This document shows positions 7,690-13,281 of a stretch of 13,281 nt of DNA, one piece after another. A model generated the notes under the pieces. That model was not told the origin of the DNA. It did not search any database and worked only from the letters and a program-made list of their open reading frames with translations. The translations under genes were made by a program, and so were the position numbers. The stretch is from Obelidium mucronatum (lineage: Eukaryota; Chytridiomycota; Chytridiomycetes; Chytridiales; Chytriomycetaceae). The stretch covers positions 1 through 13,281 of the forward strand of contig JAIVFH010000597.1 of assembly GCA_025765595.1 (NCBI GenBank), given 5' to 3'. The stretch's first letter is position 1. Every line of letters starts with the position of its first letter.

Positions 7690-10600
7690 TTACACATTCA
7701 TGTTCGCTGTTTGCAAGGATGGCGAATTGTCAATTACAGGCTCATCGTCTTCAAGCTCTACTTCATCGGTTGAATCAGTTTCCACTGGTGCCGAGAGTTC
7801 CCGATATGCCCGCTCAGAGAACTTTGCCCATCCTTCCAGTTTATACCTTCTCACCACATTCTCTAAATCAAGCAGTAATTCTACCCCAACTTCACCTTCC
7901 GCATCGGTACCCATGTTGCCTTCCTCTTCCCTCCGCGCAGCTGCAGCAGACTCTTCCTCTTCAGTCCAAATCTCATCACGTAGCCGAAATCCAACATCCG
8001 TGCTCCTTCGGATATTTTCCACGTGTTTCCGGGAATCAAGCAGAAGGTCAAGGAATAACCCGGCCGCCAGTCGATTTCGTTTGAGATCCATTAATGTAAG
8101 AGATGTAGCTTTCGGTCGTATCAAGTCCAAACTGTTTGCATCAGACCAAAAAAATTTAGTAGGTCGTGAAACAAACTAATAATTGAAACGCAATTTTTTT
8201 AGCCTTGCCGAAAAAATACTTACATCAATGAGAAAAAGTCAAAAACCGAGTATTGTTCTGGCAACCTCATGTGCTGGTGTTCCCAAAACGTTTCCAACTC
8301 CAACATGGACAAAACGCCATCTCCATCCAAATCCAAAATCCGGAACCAATAGTCTAACGCAGAGTCACTTGTTTTCTCTTCTGCTGAAATAATGAATGCT
8401 ATACCAAAAATAAAAATAAAAATAAATACGCACAAAAACTCAAGTCAAGATGTTAGGTATACCAATGAATTCCTTGTATCCCAAACACCGGATATTATCT
8501 CCTCGCCTTTGACCACCCACTACGCCTTCTATCGTTACTCCATCGGGAGCATTGACTCCATAACACTCAATAATCCGCGCCAGAGCTGCATGGGAAAGAG
8601 CCCTCCTTCCGTACAACTCCAAGTCATAGATTGTCAACATCATATCTCTGTCACGATCTAATTCCCAGAATTTGCAGTAGATTACGTAAAAGTCTTTGTA
8701 TGAGAACACGGATGGAATCTGTTTCAGGTAGCGATTTTAGGACAAAAGATAACAAAACGCAGCAACAACGAAAAACTACTCAAGACGCACATTTGTTCCC
8801 AAACTGTTTGTCGCTGTCGTAACTTGGTGAAAAATATCTGTGATTCCAGTTAGCCGGAATTCACGAAGGTTCAAACGGTTTCTGCCATTGCGTGGGTACA
8901 AGTAAAAAAGTCTTGAGATTACTGTTTCGGCTGATACCAAAATCGTGTTAGCATGGGTAACGTCAAATGGAAGTCGAAGTAAACTCACTGAATCGGGCTT
9001 GAAATGCAGGGGAAGATGCTAAAAATTCGAAAGCGGCATGTGTCTGAAGAATATCTGCTCAAAAAAAGAGATAAGCAAGCTATCAAACCACTTTCCAATT
9101 GTCCGGCGGCCAACCTTCAACAACAATTCTGAAATCAGATGCCTCAATATAGTCCCTCGAGCTTGGCTTCAATAAATCAAACACTAAAGCCTCCATATCT
9201 GGATTCAAGTGCTGGTATACGTGAGTGATGAATCTATAGCGGGATTGTGTCAGCGAGTGGTGTTGGTCTTATTCAACCCTTACTTTTCAAATCCATCCCA
9301 ACTGACAACTTCTTCTTCTGGACCTTGGCCATTAGAGGATGCAATTGAATCGTCCTCCATAGCCTCTCGTAATGCCTCCACCTGCATCCACCCACGCTCT
9401 ACGATTCTTCGGTGGACAGCAAATCCGATATGTTTCGGCAACCCGGTTAATTCAACAACGTCCCCAAATTCCGTTCGCTTAAACTGTTTTGATAACGCTG
9501 TGGAAGCTGGTGTGCTTGTGGTCATCACAGGAGCAGATGAATTGCTTGCAGTTGAAACCACGCTGAGTGTCATATGATCCACAGCTGGTTGGAATTGTTG
9601 GGACGATTCATTTTGGTCTCCAGAAGTCGGGAAAAAGAGTGGGCGGCATTGTTCCTGATTGGTGGCGTTATTAATGGCAAGTTTTGGGAAACGAAAAAAA
9701 CAAATCTTACCAATATCAGTCGAGTCATTCGCTTCCTTTCCTCAGGTGTTGGTTTTTTCCTGAATTGAAGAGGTTTTATGTTTTCCACCAGAGGTGTTTG
9801 GTTTGACATCGATGTCGACTTTTCATCTATGGGAGTGACCTCAGATTCCTTGATATTCTTAAGAGCGACTGAGTGATAATCTGTTATTGAAGTAGATTCG
9901 GCGGCTGATGCCACAGCCTCAGCTACGCTTGTGGTAGCGGTGAACGTTTCCGCCGATGATGGCACAAAAGTAGATGTTTCCATGACATCTTGGAGAGAAC
10001 ATTGAATTCGTTTTTCTTCTACTTCAGTGGGTGATGATTCTATGGATACGATACGGGTTGATGGAGGTGGTGAAGTAGCTGGCTGGACGTCTTCCATGGA
10101 TTCATTTGGAGTGGAGATGGAAGAAGGTACTGGAGTAGATATAACAATAGACTCCGCAACATCCACAGGTGGAGTTGAAATGGGCGAGATATCGAGACCA
10201 ATTTCAGAGATTGGAATCACATTTACAAGGGGGCCATCGGCAATATGAGCCTCGCTATCACATACTCCACTATTTTTCGCTTCTTTAGGCACCAAGATGT
10301 CTATGGTTTCTTCGGGTACCAAGATATCTTTCGTTTGATCAATCTCCACTTCATCCCTGGCTACTTCCACGACTGGAAGATGAGCCACTTCAGTTTCTAC
10401 AATAATAACCGGCAAAGAGTCACTTTGAACCAGAGCTGAGTCCTCAGCCACTATTGGCGTAGTCTCAACAGCAGTTGGAACGAGAGCACTTGACTCTGAC
10501 AATGAAGAATCGTCCGAATTATTGGCACTGACTGAGCATGAGTCAGCGAAAGCGATTTTCGAGAGAGGGGAGGAGGAAAAGTTGTTGTTTGATGATGCTG

Positions 10601-11358
10601 CGCTAGGAGTCGTTGATTCTGCGATGTCGACGGCTGCTGCCACTTCAACAGCTGCATTCGAGATTGATCTTGGCGAATTCTCTGCGTTTTCTTCATCCGG
10701 TGGTGTAGGTGTGCTCCTGGGGCTACTTCCAGCACTGGAAATGAGATTCGATAGAGGATTCAAAATACGAGCGGGAATAGAGCTCAACGAGAAGCGCTGC
10801 TGTTGAGCCGACGTCTCTGCAGGAGCAGCAACCACATCTTCCAAGTCGATAGAGCTGGTTGAGGATGAGGCAGACGTAGGAGAGTTGGTGTTGTTGGCCG
10901 CTGGTGAGTGGATAGATACGACGTTGATCCGACTAACAACAGGGAGCGAGGCACTTTTTGTTAAAGTGTTCGAAGAGCTTGCTGACGAAGCAGGGGGGTT
11001 TGCAGGCTTCTCCTCGTCCTCAACCAGTTCTTCTTCAGAGGACACTTCAGTCCTTAACGAACTTGAGCTATTTGAGTGGAAAAGCCCCTTCACTGATGAC
11101 GCCAGGGCTGCCAAACGAGACGGAGAGGCAGATCGGCTCAAGAGGGGACTCTCGCTTCGGCTGCTGTTTGTCAGGAGAATGTTGTTTGAGAGTGCGCGAG
11201 GTCTTGTATCAGCTTAGTCTCAGTGATCCAAGGGCGGATGAAGCTTACCTAAGCACCGGTGCTGTGACGTTGATAGGCGGCGGCGGTGATGGCGAAGATG
11301 CGGTGGGCGATGAGGGCTGCTGTGAAGGCGAGAGCCATCGCTGAAGAAACGAGCTCAT
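7690..11358 (-). CDS. PP2A regulatory subunit B'' (PPP2R3-type, EF-hand), nine exons, 1051 aa
   Basis: This is a regulatory B'' subunit of protein phosphatase 2A. In known members it binds the A/C core and confers calcium-linked targeting. Exons: 11358-11249, 11202-9711, 9654-9284, 9233-9115, 9054-8989, 8930-8791, 8718-8463, 8383-8224 and 8131-7690. They sum to 3156 nt and all phases agree. Residues 1-534 are Ser/Thr/Val/Glu-rich and probably disordered. The conserved core begins near 535 (CRPLFFPTSG) and includes VVEDILQTHAAFEFL and TVISRLFY. It also holds the family hallmark FYVIYCKFWELD with a first EF-hand loop at 787-798 (Asp787, 789, 791, 798), then DYWFRILDLDGDGVLSM with a canonical second loop at 869-880 (Asp869, 871, 873, Glu880). 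After that come LDLIRPK and MDLKRNRLA, and an acidic tail. An in-frame ATG at 11391 could add 11 residues. The exon 4 donor (GTTGGC) is unusual and is set by similarity. Confidence 0.93.
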
Positions 11359-12284
11359 TTGGGCCAAAAAAAACTCGGAATAAACAAACATAAAATAAGG
11401 GCGAAAGCAGGCGTCTGTGCCCCTTAATGCAATTGTGCTCTACTCTGCGATGTTTATATCCTCTGTTCTTCTGGCGCTTTGTTCGTTGCTTGGAACATAA
11501 GATATGCATTTATTACTTTGTAGCCAGATGAAAACCTAAATCGCATCTCCAGTGTTTTCACTTATTCTGCTATGTTGACATGTCGGATGATGTCATATGT
11601 TATGGAATACAGAATTTTAATAAATCAGTTATTAATAAACTGCAGCAAATCAGAAATTTCCTTTGCCGTTCTTGAGATTTGCGACTGGCGATTACACATC
11701 CCGAATCACAGGCTATACCACTTTCAGCCGGATCAACGGATTTGACGGCGAAGGATTATGGATGTATCAGATCATGTAGATTAAGATTGCAGCCGCATCC
11801 CCACTTGCATCAAGTTAGCATGTGTCTCTTGAGTGGATTAGTACTCAACTGGCGGGCAACATCGGCGGCTGCTACCGGTAACCATAAGATGTTAGCCACT
11901 AAATATCTTTTGGTTGTTGTTCTCAATGTCCGCGGATGTCAATCAATCTTCTACCCTCTAGTACCTATTAATGTTGAAAGAATCGTATTAAGTTTTCGTT
12001 TATTGTGCGTGTAATTCACCAGTGTAGTTGTGGCTGTACGATGTAGGGTTACAGCATTCACCAACTGTGGAACAATAAGAAATAAAGTCTGCGAGAACCA
12101 GCCAACAAATGATTTTTTGGCTGCAGCTCTGACAAAAGTCTTGAATCGTAGCCGGGAAATCAAAATAACATTTTGCCTGAAGCACGTGAAGCCAATCAGA
12201 CACGGCGGCTGGCCTGTTTCTAGAAATTTTAGTCCAACAGCATTTCGAAATTCAATTTTTTTTCTTCAGGATTATCCAATTCGT
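11359..12284. other. Divergent intergenic / promoter region
   Basis: This 926-bp stretch lies between the minus-strand PP2A B'' start and the plus-strand membrane-protein gene. It is AT-rich, with no conserved coding signal across most of it. A T8 tract followed by TTCTTCAG at about 12257-12269 looks like a 3' splice site just before the membrane gene, so an upstream leader or coding exon is likely inside this region. One candidate is the open stretch 11889-11960. Confidence 0.5.
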
Positions 12285-12980
12285 ATGAATGCAAGTGTTA
12301 CGGCGACAGTGGCGTCCGCAAGCGCAACGGCCGACCGATCGACCGCATCGCCGACGTGGATGCCGAAGGGCTGGCCGCCGGGATACCCGTTCCCGCCGTA
12401 CGCGGGCTGGAAGTGGCAGGGCCCCACCACGCCGCAGCCGCCCAACTGGCCCGCCGGCTACCCGTGGCCGCTGTACGCGAAGCCCGGCGCGACCACGGCG
12501 GCAGCGGCCGGCGACGGCGACGGCGGCGCGCCCAACGTGGCGCTGATAGCCGGATCGGCGGCGGCGTCGCTGTTTGGCGTTCTGCTCATCATCGGCGCGC
12601 TGTATCTGCTGGCGCGGCGGGACGACGACATCCGCACGATCGTAAAGAGCGGGAGGGTGGGCGCGTGGCTGCGGCGGGCCAAGGACAGGAAACCCCAGGG
12701 CCCCGGCGCTCCTCCCCCTTCGCCGCCGGCCGCAGAGAACCCAGTGCCGGCCTCCGATGCACAAGAGTCGTCCGAGGCACCGATACTGATGGTGCCCGAA
12801 CAGTGGACTTCTGTCCCATCCACTGCGTGTCCGTCGAGAACTTCAACTTCAGTTGTGGAGATTGGACTTCCAAACTATTACGAAGCCAACCAACAAGGCT
12901 TCATGATGGCCACAAATACCACCAGAACAAGTAGCAGCACCACTAATAATACCAAGAACCAAAACACATTGTTGAATTAG
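12285..12980 (+). CDS. Single-pass membrane protein with W-P-x-G-Y-P repeat, 231 aa or longer
   Basis: I do not recognise a family. From ATG 12285 to TAG 12978-12980 the product has a Ser/Thr/Ala-rich start and then two copies of an aromatic/proline motif, WPPGYPFPPYA (30-40) and WPAGYPWPLYA (55-65), exactly 25 residues apart. A Gly/Asp/Ala linker precedes a strong transmembrane helix at about 85-110 (VALIAGSAAASLFGVLLIIGALYLLA). It is stopped by RRDDD and followed by a basic, Pro-rich and finally Ser/Thr/Asn-rich cytoplasmic tail of about 120 residues. The positive charges after the helix suggest N-terminus outside. No signal peptide is visible from this start. The frame is open upstream and a likely acceptor (CAG at 12267-12269) is in phase 0 with it, so an upstream exon may supply one. 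The first 480 bp are extremely GC-rich; the 3' part is not. A role as a wall or surface sensor is only a guess. Confidence 0.75.
   Translation: MNASVTATVASASATADRSTASPTWMPKGWPPGYPFPPYAGWKWQGPTTPQPPNWPAGYPWPLYAKPGATTAAAAGDGDGGAPNVALIAGSAAASLFGVLLIIGALYLLARRDDDIRTIVKSGRVGAWLRRAKDRKPQGPGAPPPSPPAAENPVPASDAQESSEAPILMVPEQWTSVPSTACPSRTSTSVVEIGLPNYYEANQQGFMMATNTTRTSSSTTNNTKNQNTLLN
12290..12760. other. GC-rich island over the 5' half of the membrane-protein gene
   Basis: Dense CpG and almost all-G/C third codon positions are confined to the repeat and transmembrane coding part. There are abrupt transitions to AT-rich DNA at about 12290 and a softer one at about 12760-12800. Confidence 0.75.
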
Positions 12981-12985
12981 TCTAA

Positions 12986-12991
12986 AATAAA
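12986..12991 (+). terminator. Candidate polyadenylation signal AATAAA
   Basis: A perfect AATAAA lies only six bases after the stop codon of the membrane-protein gene. It fits a very short 3' UTR, given that the convergent neighbour ends at 13030. Confidence 0.4.
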
Positions 12992-13029
12992 CTGAATATT
13001 CGCATTCTCTCTCATCTTTTGTTTTGGAT

Positions 13030-13281
13030 TTATTGCTTCTCCTTCATCCAACACCACACCATGACCACTGCCCCTGGCCCAACTAATTTCGAAAAGCTCC
13101 AAAGTACCCCTGCAGCGAGCAAACCACCCTTAAAACTCGACTCAAGGGCATACACTAGAACCAAAAAAGAAGAAAACGCGATCCCACCCTTCGGCTCCTC
13201 TGTAGAATCGATCCAAAACAAAACAGCAAACCAAAGAGATGAAATTAAATACAGCGCTGCAGCATCATCGGTCGCTTTCCG
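13030..13281 (-). CDS. Multi-pass membrane protein, C-terminal part (runs off right edge)
   Basis: The frame is open from the window edge to TAA at 13032-13030, giving 83 codons before the stop. It contains hydrophobic segments LYLISSLWFAVLFWI, IAFSSFLVLVYAL, GLLAAGVLWSF and a final VVMVWCW before the basic end MKEKQ. It looks like the last three or four membrane spans of a small polytopic protein. Short charged loops (DSTEEPKGG, ESSFKGG) separate the spans. I do not recognise the family. The upstream part lies outside the window, so no start can be chosen. The gene converges on the 12285-12980 gene with only 49 bp between stops, and its TAA sits inside an AATAAA, an economical arrangement if that is used for polyadenylation. 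Confidence 0.55.
   Translation of the reverse strand, partial: RKATDDAAALYLISSLWFAVLFWIDSTEEPKGGIAFSSFLVLVYALESSFKGGLLAAGVLWSFSKLVGPGAVVMVWCWMKEKQ

Noticed and set aside
7601..8179. 192-codon Ser-rich plus-strand frame
   Set aside because: It is antisense to the last exon of the PP2A B'' gene, which has clear family motifs and a correct phase.

Overview
The window looks like eukaryotic nuclear DNA, most likely from an early-diverging (perhaps zoosporic) fungus. The reasons are short spliceosomal introns (about 46-290 bp), long Gln/His/Pro-rich transcription-factor tails, fungal-type homeodomains carrying a PSPS/IP..(V/I)..WFQN signature, and an EF-hand PP2A B'' subunit, a family I associate with non-Dikarya lineages. 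The taxonomy is an inference. There are no bacterial features, tRNA, rRNA or CRISPR arrays. All exon boundaries given here were worked out by hand from GT/AG sites, codon phase and family similarity.

Layout. (1) 1-532, minus strand: N-terminal part of an unrecognised low-complexity protein that runs off the left edge. (2) 533-1985: a large divergent intergenic region. (3) 1986-4404, plus strand: a homeobox gene with a very GC-rich, frame-broken 5' part, a Gln/His-rich middle, a homeodomain and an acidic tail. (4) 4405-4818: a convergent 3' region with a G-quadruplex motif. (5) 4819-7324, minus strand: a second homeobox gene, three exons, 717 aa. (6) 7690-11358, minus strand: a nine-exon gene for a PP2A B'' (PPP2R3-type) regulatory subunit, 1051 aa, whose frames close exactly. 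(7) 11359-12284: a divergent intergenic region. (8) 12285-12980, plus strand: a single-pass membrane protein with a W-P-x-G-Y-P repeat. (9) 13030-13281, minus strand: the C-terminal end of a multi-pass membrane protein that runs off the right edge.

The most interesting feature is the tail-to-tail pair of homeobox genes. Both carry an intron at the identical place and phase, splitting the Trp48 codon of the homeodomain, which argues that they are paralogues. Other points are sharply bounded GC-rich islands at the 5' ends of three genes, and a cluster of apparent +1 reading-frame breaks confined to two of the plus/minus gene starts and the first homeobox gene. No link between the phosphatase subunit and the homeobox genes can be shown from sequence; they are simply neighbours.
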